From: Tillandsia leiboldiana
Lineage: Eukaryota > Streptophyta > Magnoliopsida > Poales > Bromeliaceae
Direction of reading: 5' to 3'
Assembly: GCA_029204045.2 (NCBI GenBank)
Contig: JAQNDB010000210.1
Location: forward strand, 1-64,000
DNA length: 64,000 nt
Shown here: positions 45,988-58,353 of the stretch, in pieces
How positions within the stretch are numbered: position 1 is the stretch's first letter
Layout: every line of letters starts with the position of its first letter
Notes under the pieces: model-generated
Database searches by the model: none
What the model saw: only the letters and a program-made list of their open reading frames with translations
Told to the model about the DNA's origin: nothing
Program-made: the position numbers and the translations under genes

Positions 45988-46924
45988 CCTCTTTTTGAAA
46001 CTTTTGTTTAGGTTAGGTTTTGTTTTTGTGTTTTTGTTCATTATCTATGCTTAGACATAGAACATTAATTGAGCATTAGTTTTGATTGACTATAACTGCA
46101 TCCTTTTATATGTTTAGAAATTTATTATGCTTTGGATATCATAATAATTCATTTGATGCAATGATCATTTATGCGAATTAAATCATCTTTGTTTTGATCA
46201 AAGTCAATTTCTCTCTCGATGATCTCTTGGTATAGTTTTTATCTTATTTGGCTATTTAGTCGAGTATGAAATCGAGATCAATATTTGGCTGAATACTTTA
46301 TATCTTAAATAATTGATAGCCAATTGAGGGGGAGTCAAAGAAAAAGTATTATGCTCAAAAGATGTGGAAAGAGTTACATCCCAATGAGGAGTGTGAAAAC
46401 TACCACCACATGGAGGAAAGAGCTACCACCTCGGTCGTCCGAGTACTGTGTGCAGCTACCACATGTATACCAAGCAAGGTTTTTCAAGTTTGATTAAATA
46501 AAATGCATGTTGAAATACTTGACTCTGTCAAAATTTCAAGGTTGGTATAAGGTGGAAATTTTAATGAAAGATGCTCAAAGAGCCACTCTCTTCAATAAAT
46601 TGACTAGATATATTATCTAACTTATCTGGGATTTTAGACATCTATTGATCTTTGTATTTCATTTTCTTTACCGGATTGATGATTTGATAAAGGCATTACT
46701 CATAAGATCAAGTTAGATGTAATTGAAGTTGTTCAACTTTAAGGGATTTAATTTTTATAAATTTTCGTTTCATTTGTTGGATGTTAATTGATAGATTTGG
46801 CATAATCTATTTCTTGTTGTATGAAACGATGATTTTCGTTTAAAGTTGATACACAGAAGTGCTTACAATCTTTTTCTGGTTTTCTAGAATTTCTCTGAAA
46901 TTTTCTAAAGAAAAAGTTGGAGCC
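45988..46924 (+). other. S3 spacer between pol and internal promoter
   Basis: Non-coding; first PPT-like tract (GAGGGGGAG) at 46326-46334, and the conserved CTACCAC/hairpin block near 46360-46470. Confidence 0.7.
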
Positions 46925-47093
46925 GATCCGGATTGGACCTGCCGATCCGGATCCCGAACGCAGATATTCTTCTGCAGGCAGACGATCCGGATTGGACTTG
47001 CCGATCCGGATCCCGAACGTAGATTTTCTCTGCTAGTAGCCGATCCGGATCGTAATCACGAACTGATCCGGATCGCGGCTAGGGTTTTATATA
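46925..47093 (+). promoter_or_regulatory. S3 internal promoter for ORF3
   Basis: Six palindromes in three pairs starting about 46925, 46944, 46984, 47003, 47042 and 47065, within-pair spacing 19, 19 and 23 bp, then TATATA at 47088-47093. Confidence 0.7.
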
Positions 47094-47209
47094 GAACAAA
47101 AGGGTTTTGATTTCTTTTACTCCAATCTTTTGTTCCAAAGTTTCCAGAGCTTCTCTCTCTAGAATTCATCCATCTTGGAAGCTTTCAAACTCAAGTTCTT
47201 CGATTCCAA

Positions 47210-47591
47210 GTAAGTTTTATTGATCAAAATCTCGGTTTTTCATAGTTTTTCATATTCTTCCTCAAAACGTGATGAAATTCTTGTATCTATTTCGTTTGTG
47301 GATGGTTTTTGATCAAATTTCTTTTGAAATAAGAACTCTGGGTAGATTAGTTTTGATTATATGCTAGGTATTCTCATGATAAACGGATTTTTGGCCTTCG
47401 ATTTCAAAAATTTCGGTTTTAGGGCATATAATGGGAATTTTCGAAAATCATGCGATTGATCTATTTTTAAAATTCTTTTTGCAAAACTAATTTGATTCTT
47501 AGTCTCTCTACACGATAATGATTGTTTGGGTACAATTTTTCTAATTTTTGAAAATTAACAATTTTTCGTGTTCTTGAGTTGTTGCTCACAG
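47210..47591 (+). other. S3 predicted 5'UTR intron of ORF3
   Basis: CCAA|GTAAGT at 47210 and GCTCACAG| ending at 47591, 382 bp. The flanking exon sequence is free of ATG up to the ORF3 start. Confidence 0.6.
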
Positions 47592-47620
47592 GATTTTCTT
47601 TTCACAAGAAACCAATAGCA

Positions 47621-48432
47621 ATGGTGATCACCTGGATCATTTTTCTTCTGGCTGCTATGGTACATACGAGAGACACTGTCAAGCCCAAGAGGGCTAAGAA
47701 AGCGAAGAAAACTAAAGATGATTCCGATACAGAATCTGAAACGAAATCAATTGATTGGGATGAGCTTCAAGTTGAAGCAACAACTGTTCCCACAGCTTCG
47801 AAAGGAAAAGCGCCTGCGGAAACATCAAAGGCTCCGCCTACTGCTGCTGAAAAGGGCAAAGCTCCAATGGAAGAAACTTCTGTGAGGACAAAAGAAAAAG
47901 ACTTGCTTGACGGCTTGGACGAGCTCGAGGTATTGAAATAAATGAAACATGTCACGATGAAACAAATAATATCCCTCAAACTGAAAATGAATCTGAAGAC
48001 GAAGAAGATTGGGACACATTTCTTACTGAAGTACAACAAGGTATTGATAAAGAAAATAAGGTTTACCTAAAGAACAAGAAGCTACTGAAGTCTTCCTCAA
48101 TACTTAAGCAGCAAGCAAGGAAAAAGAATGTGCCAAGCAATGAACCTCTTGACAATTCACATTCTCTGCCAAGAAGATCTCCTCGGAATGAAGGTCAGAC
48201 TGCTCCGTCAGTCGTCACACAATGTTCTTCAACTTCCAGAAGAATTGACCAAAAGGCAAACTTAGAATCTTCCATCAACCAAGAACAAGATAAAATGGCT
48301 CTAGAACTCAGAAAGATGTCCAAGGACATACGTCAGATGAAACAAGAGTGTTCTACGATTTCGGGAATGCTTAAAGAAATTTTGAAAAAACTGGGTTGCA
48401 CAAGCTCTGAAGACTCTGCCTCAAATGATTGA
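47621..48432 (+). pseudogene. S3 env-like ORF3, broken
   Basis: The ATG at 47621 opens the same hydrophobic start, basic cluster and acidic stretch as S2. One A is missing in the AAAAG run near 47888, shifting the frame to a stop at 47941; independently CGA has become TGA a few codons later (cttgctTGAcgg). The C-terminal coiled-coil part is open again at 48130-48432. The post-gap copy (62523-63335) keeps the A but shares the TGA. Confidence 0.8.
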
Positions 48433-49159
48433 CTTGTGCTGATTTCTAATAATTTTCTTATGCAGATTTTTAATCATTTTCTTGTGCAGGTTTTTAAGTT
48501 TTAGTTTTTAGTTTTTAGTTCTCAAACTTTTGGTACTTGAACTGTTAACTATTCTCTCCATTTTAGTAATTTTTGGCTAACTTTTGTGACAAAAAGGGGG
48601 AGAGAGATAAACAATGATACAATGTTTGTGAGAAACTTGAAACTATAAAGGTCAACTTGAAAGAGGTAAGTATAACCTCAACCTGAAAGGTAAGTAGAAC
48701 TTCAACTTTCGGTTTTCATTTGTGTTTGAATGCTTGCCTCGACTAACTATTCGACTAACTATTTGGGCATGTAATATAACTAACAAGTTGATGTTCACAA
48801 ACATGACATTTGGACTTTGATTGCATAGAAGATATGTTGGTGTTTTTAGCTATGATCAAATTACATATCTGAATGTATAAATGTCATGGTAAGTATAAAT
48901 GAGTATAAACTTCATCTCTGTATGTGGTTTTGAATGATATAAAATTCTTGAGGTATCTAACGATTTCTTTTGTCAAGAATGATTTCTTTTGCAGAGAGTA
49001 CAGATGTCTAAGTCTAGAGTCTGTTTTAGAGTTTAACTCATGTATTTTATTTTGGATCTCCATTGTAAATTTTGTTGTATGGTGATAGCAACAAAAATAT
49101 CTTTTGAATTTTTCTTGAGTGGATCTATGTTTTGTCACGAAACCGCCAAAGGGGGAGAT
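48433..49159 (+). other. S3 3' non-coding region with PPTs
   Basis: Second PPT at about 48591-48607 and tandem donors at 48666 and 48690 with an acceptor ending at 48994. The final PPT, AAAGGGGGAGAT, is at 49148-49159. Confidence 0.6.
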
Positions 49160-50502
49160 TGTTACGGAATTTAAGTTGGCGTATTTCGTGAATTCGGTTA
49201 AGTCTTGAAGATTGAAGGTAAAGAAGGTTGGATCATATAACTCAATCTCAAGAAAGAAGAATTCAAAAGGATCAGGTATGTTTAACTTATATCTTTGGTG
49301 ATCCGAATACTTCTTATAGTATAGAAACACTTGGATGAATTTGTAATTGCATAAATATCAAAAACTGGACATGGGACATGTTCAGGATCCGGATCAGACT
49401 TTGCAATCCGGATCCCGAAGGTTGTTCGTTCATACACCAGTTCAATCCGGATCGTAGCTTCCTTTGATCCGGATCCCGAACACTGGGTTTACCATTTTAT
49501 TTGAACGATCCGGATCAGGCTTTTCAATCCGGATCCGAACGTTGATGTTTGGTGAACTGTATGAACGATCCAGACAGGTACTTCGATCCGGATCCCGAAC
49601 CTTCGTTTTTCTGGAAACTGTTTTTTCTCCGCTACTGCAATCCGGATCGTCGGATCTACGATCCGGATCGTCGTCATGTAAAATTCCAGAAAAGGATACT
49701 TTTTATCCTTATCTTCTTCCGAGGGTTTCTAACCTATAAATAGACCCTATGATTCTTATTTCTGGGGTTAATCCAAAAAGAAGCCGCTAAACCTAAAAGC
49801 CGTCATCTTATATATGGCCTAAGATCCACATATAGAGAAGAAAGGAAATCATAGATTCTATCTTATGTTTCTTCATCTATATTGATTGATTTGATTCTAG
49901 GTTTTCATACTCACATTTTGAGTAGAATCAAATCAATGAATACTTAGATGGTATTTCCGATCTATTTCTAATCTAAGTATTCGGCGGATCATCACCACCC
50001 AAAAAACAACGATTTATCCCAAATCGGCGCGTGGACTCGCGTGGCCTTGTGGATTCAAGGTGCTACCGCTCTCGTGGATTCGGAGCGAGGTACGTTCGTG
50101 GATTCGAAGCGTGCTACTGGGTGAAGACCGTGGATTCGGTCGGACGTCGTGGACTCGACGTTGGACGCCGTGGATTCGGCGTTGGACGCAGATCGTGGAT
50201 TCGAGAAGCGTCGTGGAGCGAGCGGAGAAGATCAACTAGGAGCGTATGGAAAAGGTTGAGTCGTCTGTGAGTACGGTATATCACCTTGTACGTGTTTAAT
50301 TCTAGTGGATTTCACCGTGTTATCGGTCCCGTGGTTTTTTACTCCGGTTTGGAGTTTTCCACGTAAAAATCTCTGCGTGTTATTTATTTTTCCGCATTGG
50401 GTTTTATATCGCAAAGATTTTTGAGTGTTTATTGTTTACACCTATTCACCCCCCTCTAGGTGTTTTTTCCCCTATTTAGATCCTATTATACATAACCCAA
50501 CA
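49160..50502 (+). mobile_element. S3 3' LTR
   Basis: TGTTACGG...CCCAACA, 1343 bp, uninterrupted. Palindromes at about 49386-49674 (several with small deletions), hairpins at 50027-50212. Its position 50289-50297 shows the intact target into which A3 inserted in the 5' LTR. Confidence 0.93.
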
Positions 50503-51288
50503 TAACTCCCTAGCACAGGGAGGCTCTCAGATAGTCTCCCCATCACCACCAACCCCAATTCTGCCTACAAAGGCTCCAACTCAAACCTATGAATCGGGAT
50601 GGTTCAGACTGCCGGGACTGGCTCCATCGATCAATGATATCCCAAAGCTCATCTATTATCCACTATCCACCCTGCCTCGATGCCTCGGCACTACTCGTCG
50701 GCACGGAGGGGTTGCTCGCTCTATCGGTGCCACTAGTACAACTGGAGATGCCACTGCATAGGAAGAAAGTGCTGGAGGACACTCAAGCGGTACTGCAACT
50801 GGCTGTGCTCCCTGCTCCAAAAAGCGATCAAACGTTCCATGGCCTCCTCCTGGCATCGGACAGCCTCCGACATCTGTGCCATCTGGGTCCATAACTCCTG
50901 GGTCTCGCTCTGCTCTGATAGCTCTGCCTCCCACTGCTCGGGTTACTCATCAGATGCGTGATGTGCCCTCTTCGCTACACGACGTCTCAGGGCATAGCAG
51001 TCCACTGCACAATAACAAACCTCAGGACACAACAACCATACGACTCAATCCAGCGAAAGTCTAAGACGTGTCATCCATTCTATAGCATTATGTTGTCTGC
51101 AGCCAACATAATCGCTTAGGAGAATAAACATGCAATCACTCATCCCATCTCTTGGGAGAGGTATAAAACTCAATCAGGACTCTCGCTAAAAGTCTCGACT
51201 CTCACGTAGTCATCCTAATGTCCAACCACAAGCCTAGGGTTTCTAAGTCCACAATGACCACATCCTAGGCTCTGATACCACTCTAATC
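50503..51288 (-). mobile_element. LARD-B internal region, second part
   Basis: Non-coding continuation of 34973-36425. It ends with the primer binding site at 51269-51280 (minus-strand TGGTATCAGAGC), eight bases from the right LTR. I see no gene in it. Confidence 0.8.
51269..51280 (-). other. LARD-B primer binding site (initiator tRNA-Met)
   Basis: Minus-strand TGGTATCAGAGC, the same primer as LARD-A and the Sireviruses. Confidence 0.9.
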
Positions 51289-54200
51289 TGTCACGCCCCG
51301 GCATCGAAACTGCGACCCGGGCTCGCCAACGGTCCGCCGCGCCCATACGGAAGCTCCGTATAGACGAAGCGACTAACCTGCAAAAGATCAACTATACTAT
51401 ACAGATATCAGAGCTGAAGTAAATAATCTGCTGTAAAGTAAAATCAACTACTGTATAACTGGAAATAAAGATACAACGTCCATCTCCCAAATACGATCAT
51501 ATACAAAGTCCTCTAATACAAAACTCAGAACTCAACAGGGAGATATCTACAATAAATACGTCAGGTACAGGCTCACAATACATAAATCATCCTCACTACA
51601 TCAGTCTCTCAAAAGAGGAAAATAACTAATCTACTGAAGCTCTCCTCTGAAGGCGTACCGCTATACTCCAACGACGGGTAAGGAACTGCTCGCGACTCCC
51701 TCGCCTCGGTCAGAAGAATCAGCAACTGGAGCAACAGGAACAGGAGTAGAAGTACCTGGGGAAAAGACACCACGACGGTTGTGAGAACTACATCCTGCAG
51801 TCGTTCTCAGTGGGTGACGCCAACAAGCCCGACGGTCTTCCCACTAAGTCTACTAGAGGCATAAAGTAACAAAGTGGTACTGAAAGAAAAGAACTGGAAA
51901 GGAAAGACTCGACAGCTACTATGCCTCTATCTAGATGCTCAAAAAGTGGAACAGATGGAAACATGATGATCTACTAACTCCCAAAGTACAGTCACCCAAT
52001 CTACACTGACTGCCGCATAGGGTCCAGTCAAACCTGCGCCCACCTACTGCCTCACATCCTCAACAGGACGGTCTACCGTAGGGTGTCCGTGGCTGCCAAA
52101 ACTGGCCCAGCCAGAGGGACTGCGTCGACAAGTCGCGATAGCAAGTAACAAGCCCAACTCCGGAGTGGCACTCGGGGGTGCGACCCCACCAAGGAAAGTA
52201 TTCGCGCATCTCTGTCGAGCTCAATAAGGCTCATGCAGGCTATAGTCCAAACACGATCAACAAGATCGACTAACAACACCAACGCTCACTCACAGGCTGG
52301 AAAACCACACAGCCGGGACCACCGTCCACCAGACGGCTCCCACAACAGAACACCAAACTCACAGAAAGACCGACACCGTAAGGGTTCGGAACCCGATAGG
52401 CCGGTGCTAGAACCTATCAAACAAAAACAGACTCTAGGCTCCGCCTATCGAAGTTCCCGACACCTTATAGTTCGGGAACACGACAACCTCGGTACAACAC
52501 GAAGAAAACCCAACCAGGGCCCGAAAGTTCCGGAGACTCCACCTACAACCTATCAAACAAGAACAGGTTCCAGGCTCGGCCCCCGGGCTTTCGTCCCGAC
52601 AAAGGAACGGCCCCTAGAACCCAAGACCACTCGAATCCTTTCGAGTGGGGAGGTTTACAGGAAAAAGGTGACATTTGTTATTGAAAACCATTTCCACTCA
52701 ACCCACACAGGGTGAGGATTAAAAGTAGTTCCCTTTTTGAAAAACTATCTTGATTTAGAGGTGAAACCTATTTTTTATGATTTTTAGTTCTTTTAGGAAA
52801 AACAGTTAGAAACAAGTATTTACCCAAACCCCCGAAGGGCTGATGCCTTTGTCCAATCAAACAAGAACAGACTCCAGCGGCCCTTCGATGCTTGGAAGAA
52901 AACATTGGTAGACTAAAATCATGTGTATGTCGAAAAAGGGTTCGGGGTTCTAGGTCCTGCTAACACGGTACACTACTACCACTAACACAGTGACGACAAC
53001 CAAACAGGAGAAACAAGATCTCCGGGATCACCGTTTACCCAAACGGTTCCCGGCACAGACAAGCGATCAACTACATCTACCAGACTCCACTCTGCTCCCA
53101 AGCACGAGTGTAAATGCATCCCATACTAAAAGAAGTCCCGACCGCTCGGCCCACTACCCGGGCGAGGATAACACTATGTCCAGGAATGAAACATAATTTG
53201 TGGATGTCCAAACATAAATAACCCTAGCCCAAGTGAGGGTTTTCTACTGGTCTGGTTACCATGCAACATATGGCCGGGTGCTAGGTCAAGTTCCAAAACT
53301 ATAGTTTAACAAGTGGGTAGGAAGCAAGATATCATAAGATCATCAAATAAATACAAGGATAACAATTCCTACATTCTAGCATGCTACACAAGAATCCACT
53401 ATCATGCAAGTCCTACTATAGCAGATTTAATGTCCAGTCCATCAAACTTGGAGACAAGGCCACCCACCTGAAGACTCTAACTGTCCAAGATCCAACAGCT
53501 GAAAACACCAGAGCAGGAACCACCAATAATCCACAGTCCCCAAATCCCAGAACACTCCTCCTGGGTACGCACAGGGTTCACAGTTACACCTTTATTCCAC
53601 ATTACCAAATACACGCAGTCTGAAAATCAGTCCCGAAGATGTGCAATTTTCACCTGCAGAACGGAATCGAAAAATCCGATAAAAATACCACAGCGATCCT
53701 CGCGTCGAGATCTTCGAACCGGTAATCTGCACGTCCAATTCCGAGCCCCGGTAGGTCCGAGTTACAAATTCCATAGTACAGGTGCGCAAAATCTCACACC
53801 CACCACCAACTTAAACCCGTGCACATATAGGGGAAAAAGTAACCTTCGGCAGTCTCAGAAAAATCCCCAAAAATACGATAATAATCCTCCCGACGTGAAA
53901 TGCAAATGCACCAAGACGTCTCAATCCGATGCCCGGTTGCGGAGACATATCGCCGAAAAACACCCACGCTGCTGTCCAGTCTCCATCACGAAATAGTGTC
54001 ACAGTAAACTCGAAAAAACACCTCGAAAAGCAGAAACAAGGGGAAGCAGGAAATACAATATCAGCTCTGCCTGTCGCGGTTCTAATGACGCAAGAATCGC
54101 CTGAAAAGGTGTCAAAGTAGGTCGGGGTCGCTCCGCTCACCGAAAATGCGACGAAAGGTAACACCGCCGAAGGACGTCGCGAGCGCCGAAGAAAATGGTA

Positions 54201-54527
54201 CCTCGAAACGCGTGCCACGTAAAATGCTCGAAATCCACAGGTTGATGCAGAACACGAGGGAGCAACTTTGCTTAAGGGCTCGGAGTGAGGGAATCTCGAA
54301 AATGGCGGAAAAAGGGAAGGAAAAAGCAGCTCGGATCGCTTAAATAGGCCCAGAAAACAAATCCGAAAATGACGGATATGTCCGGTTCCGAGCGGTTGCG
54401 CGATTAGTGCCGATATATGTGTGGGGCCCGGCCCAAACACTGTGAGGGTGCCGAATCCTACCTCAGGGGCCTCAAGTCGCTGCCAAAGGGAACAGCGGCG
54501 CCGATCACCCAGCTCGGGCCACGTGGC
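51289..54527 (-). mobile_element. LARD-B right LTR, truncated by gap
   Basis: Begins TGTCACGCCCCGGCATCG. From 51944 it aligns with 1-1439, then passes straight through the LARD-A target site near 53405 and aligns with 33148 onward to about 34279, where the N gap begins. About 0.7 kb of U3 is missing. Single-base indels relative to the left LTR become frequent toward the gap. Confidence 0.88.
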
Positions 54528-54627
54528 NNNNNNNNNNNNNNNNNNNNNNNNNNNNNNNNNNNNNNNNNNNNNNNNNNNNNNNNNNNNNNNNNNNNNNNNN
54601 NNNNNNNNNNNNNNNNNNNNNNNNNNN
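54528..54627. other. Assembly gap (100 N)
   Basis: Exactly 100 N, the conventional placeholder for unknown size. Left flank matches 34279 (LARD-B U3); right flank matches 39699 (A3). These two sites are not adjacent anywhere else in the window. Confidence 0.99.
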
Positions 54628-56098
54628 ACCACCCCGAAATAAAATGCTCTCAAAAATCTGAACCAAATGGTTCTGGTAACAGGATATGCACCTCGGGGCA
54701 AAATTCAGAAAATTCCAGGAAAAATTGGGGATATTCCTCGTGATGTGTAGATGCAAAACGCCTCTTGAACCACCCAATCCGATGCCTGTGCGCGAAGATA
54801 TCGCCAAAATACCGCACCGCTGTCCCAAAACTCGCCCCAGAAAATGAGGTCACAAGAGATCCGAAAACCCATAAAAAGCTCGAATGGGAAAAAACCAGTA
54901 AACATGGGAAACGTAGCCCTACCTGTCGTGAAGCCAACGGCGCGCAAAGATCACAGAAAAAGGTGTTCGGGGTAAGCCGGAGGAGTCCTCGCACCAAAAC
55001 GCGACGAAGAAGACCACAAACGAACGAGCGTCGCGCCGCGCGTAAAATGGTAACTCTGGATACGTGCCGCTGAAAAATCTGGAAATCTGCAGAATGGAAT
55101 CGCCACAGGGAGAGGAGGATTTCTTGTGAAGGTTGCACTGTGAAAGATGAACAGGGAGAAGCTCTCTTCGTTGAACTCGGCCTTTAAAATACAAGCTGGA
55201 AACAAATCTGAAAATACCCAACATACCAATTTCCGGGCGCTCCCACTTCGGGCGGCTACATGTTGGGCCCGGCCCAACACTGTGCGTGGCGCCGAAAGCC
55301 CCGGGCCTCCACGTCGCCCCCTGCCACAGGACAGCGGAGGCGCTGGCCGTCCACTGCGCGACGCGTGGGCCACGCTGCGGCGAACAGTGGCGCACCCCGG
55401 TCAACGCCCGCCTGCCGCGCCCACGTGCCGCCTGACGCGCCGGCCTGGCGCCCTGCAGGCACGGAACCCGAGGCCACCCGCACCTGTCGGTGCCACCGAG
55501 CGCTCTTACACCGCACCAACCACCGACCGCACGTGTCCACCCGGGCCACGTGCGCCCCGCACTCTCCGTAGACCCGCCCCGCGGACCGGCCCACCACTCC
55601 CGAGCCGCCACGCGTCCCGCCCGTGCACGCCTGCCGCGGGGACCGGGCGGCCGCGCCTCTGCCCGCCGCGCTGCCCGCGGAACCGCTCCGCCGCTGCCCG
55701 CCGCCGCCGCCGCTGCCACGCGGCGGCCGGAGACACTGTTCCGGCATGAACAGTACCCGATGCTCAAAAAAACACGTGGGTAGTCCGTTTTGAACTTTTT
55801 CGCGCGCTGAATCCGAATTTGATGTCCATTTTGCCAAATTCCAACCCCAAAATTGCCGATGGCATCCGGAAAGGTATTCCTTGGTCCAAACTTCGCGCTG
55901 AGTCCATTTTTAATATCCGCATCGCGCAAAACCACTTCTAACGATCCGACGGAGTCAATGATCACCCACGTGATCCAGGTAAGCCCGAGTCCGCCACAAC
56001 TGTCCAATTGGTGCACAAACACCTCCAACACACAGTACAAGCTCCCCAGATGTCACCAATGACTCCACCACAGCTCTGCAGAGATCCAGGTCATCACA
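54628..56098 (-). mobile_element. Second copy of A3 right half (probable duplicate contig)
   Basis: Matches 39699-41187 with dozens of single-base insertions and deletions, many in homopolymers, and ends at the same CATCACA/gtacg junction into the S3 LTR. Open frames here are artefacts of GC-rich sequence. Confidence 0.85.
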
Positions 56099-56310
56099 GT
56101 ACGTGTTTAATTCTAGTGGATTTCACCGTGTTATCGGTCCCGTGGTTTCTTACTCCGGTTTGGAGTTTTCCACGTAAAATCTCTGCGTGTTATTTTATTT
56201 TTCCGCATTGGGTTTAGATCGCAAAGATTTTTGAGTGTTTATTGTTACACCTATTCACCCCCCTCTAGGTGTTTTTTTTCCTATTTAGATCCTATTATAC
56301 ATAAACACCA
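56099..56310 (+). mobile_element. Second copy of S3 5' LTR end
   Basis: Matches 41188-41403, including the gtacg duplicate of the A3 insertion. The LTR end reads ataaacacca instead of ataacccaaca. The primer site that follows carries the S3-specific G plus an extra base. Confidence 0.85.
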
Positions 56311-56339
56311 AGTGGTATCGGTAGCGGGATAGGGTTGTA

Positions 56340-58353
56340 AACAAGGTTGAAGGGGAAACATCAACAGACCTCCGTTCTTCGATGGAACCAATTATGCGTA
56401 CTGGAAAGTAGATGAAAGCCTTTTTAATTTCCATCGGACGAACGGGTGTGGCAATCAATTGAATTAGGATGGACTAATCCAACTGAAATTATTGGTGATG
56501 TTCGCACCATCAAACCTAGGTCGAAATGGACCAAGGAAGAGATAAATTTTCTTCTTACATGGCAAGGGATTAATGCTCTATTTAATGCTTGTCTCAACAG
56601 AGTTCTCTCGCGTCTCGGCATGTGAGACTGCGAAAAAAAATCTGGGATGCTTCAGTTACGCATGAGGGAACAACCTTGTGAAGATTCAGAAACTGCAAAT
56701 GCTTACGAGCAAGTTTGACTCTATTTTCATGGCAGAAAATGAATCTTTCACAGATTACACAACGATTGCAAGACATCGTAAACTCATGCGCTAACTTGGG
56801 AGAGAAGATTCCAGAATTTAAAGTTGTAAGAAAAATATTAAGAAACTCTTCCTGAAAGATTTCGTTCCAAGGTTACAGCCATTGAAACTATTAAACACCC
56901 GGACGAAATCCGTGTAGAAGAGTAGTTGGTTCTTTAACAAACATATGAAATGACATTTCCTACTAACTATTCTTCGGGAAAGGCATCCTCTTCTAAGTCT
57001 TCAGTTTATGCGTTGAAAACAACAAAAGAAGAAGACGCGGATTCATCCTCCTCAGGCGATGACGAGAAACCTATCTATGGAGGACTTTGAGAAGCAGCTC
57101 GCTCTCTTGACAAGGAAGTTTCGCCGAAATTTTCGAAGGGGTAATTCAAGCAAAACTCCATCCTTCGGAAAGTGGAAGAAAGGCAAGGGTTCTTCAAGTT
57201 ACAAGTCAAGAAAGCAAGAGGGTTTTTCTAGGATAAGAAAAGCACAGAAGGACAAGTCCAACGCTTCAAGTGCCGAGGATACGGCCATATCTCAACGGAA
57301 TGTCCAAATAAGAATCCGTCCAAGAAGAAGGCGATGCAAGCCGTCACTTGGAATGACCCTCATCGTCAAATGAGTCATCGTCAAGTGATGAAGAAAGATA
57401 ACGCAACGGCGTTCCATGCGCTCCACATCTTCACCCTTCATGTGCTTAATGGCAAGTACATCCGAGTCATTGTCCAACTCCACTGTTGAAAAGAATGCAA
57501 TCGGACAATGAATCGGATGATTCGGAAGGTGAAGATTTTGCTCTAGCCTATCACAGACTTTTGAGGGATTCAAAGAAACTGGCTAAGCAAAACAAGGGGT
57601 TTGAGAGGGAGATTGCAGGATCTCAAAGAAGAAGTAAAAGGGTAACTTCTCTCTCGACCGATCTTGAAGTGGAAAGGGATAATCTGACAAAGCAAATGTT
57701 TCCCTTCAAGAGTCCAATGAGCACTCGAGAAGAATTATTAGATATGGTGAACAAAGCGAATTACTTCTTGAAGCTCAACGGCGAGGCTCGACAGGAAAAA
57801 TTGGAAATGACAGAGACCATTCTCCACTCAAGGATGACTTACAGCGATTTTCATCAGAAAGGAGTAAGTTGGATAAGCTTCTTGGTCTTGGTCAGTCAAA
57901 CAAGTTCGGCCTCGGATACAATCGAACTGAAGACAATTTTAGTTCGGTTGGGACAGTTTTTGTGCCTCAGTCGGTATCTCCTCCTCCGACACCGGAATTC
58001 ACGACAAGCAACGACAACAAGCCTACTTCACCCTCCTCGGAATCGTCAAGCACTAAGGGATGTTTTCGTTGTAATTTTGCTGGGCACATAAGGAGAAATT
58101 GCAAGATGGGAGCCAAACGCGTCAACTCAACCCACTTCTTGCAACGACTACCAAAAGGGTAATTCCTGCGGAAAGCAAATGCAAATATTCGAAAGGAAAA
58201 AGCCTCGGTAGTTCAACAACAAGACGACGACGTCAAGGAAAAGCAATGGATCAAATAAGACGCTTTCACCAAAGGTTATCAACTTCATATCATTTCCGAC
58301 GTACACCAAAACTCGAAAGGTTGGGTACGCAAAGGTGAATTCTTCTTTCATCC
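56340..58353 (+). pseudogene. gag: Second copy of S3 gag, indel-ridden
   Basis: Matches 41434-43464 but with many one-base indels (the start codon itself has lost its T), so no long frame survives. It keeps S3-specific features: the RFKC knuckle, the extra A of gaagaaagataac and the deletion scar gaattcttctttcatcc. Confidence 0.85.

Larger units (their letters stand above)
36426..50502 (+). mobile_element. S3: Sirevirus-like copia element in LARD-B interior
   Basis: About 10.4 kb once the A3 insertion (37559-41187 plus its target repeat) is removed. Same subfamily as S2. Flanks are taaac before and taact after, an imperfect duplication. Internal damage: one gag frameshift, a ~590-bp deletion removing protease and the integrase zinc module, a nonsense codon in integrase, and a broken ORF3. 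RT and RNase H remain open. Confidence 0.92.
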
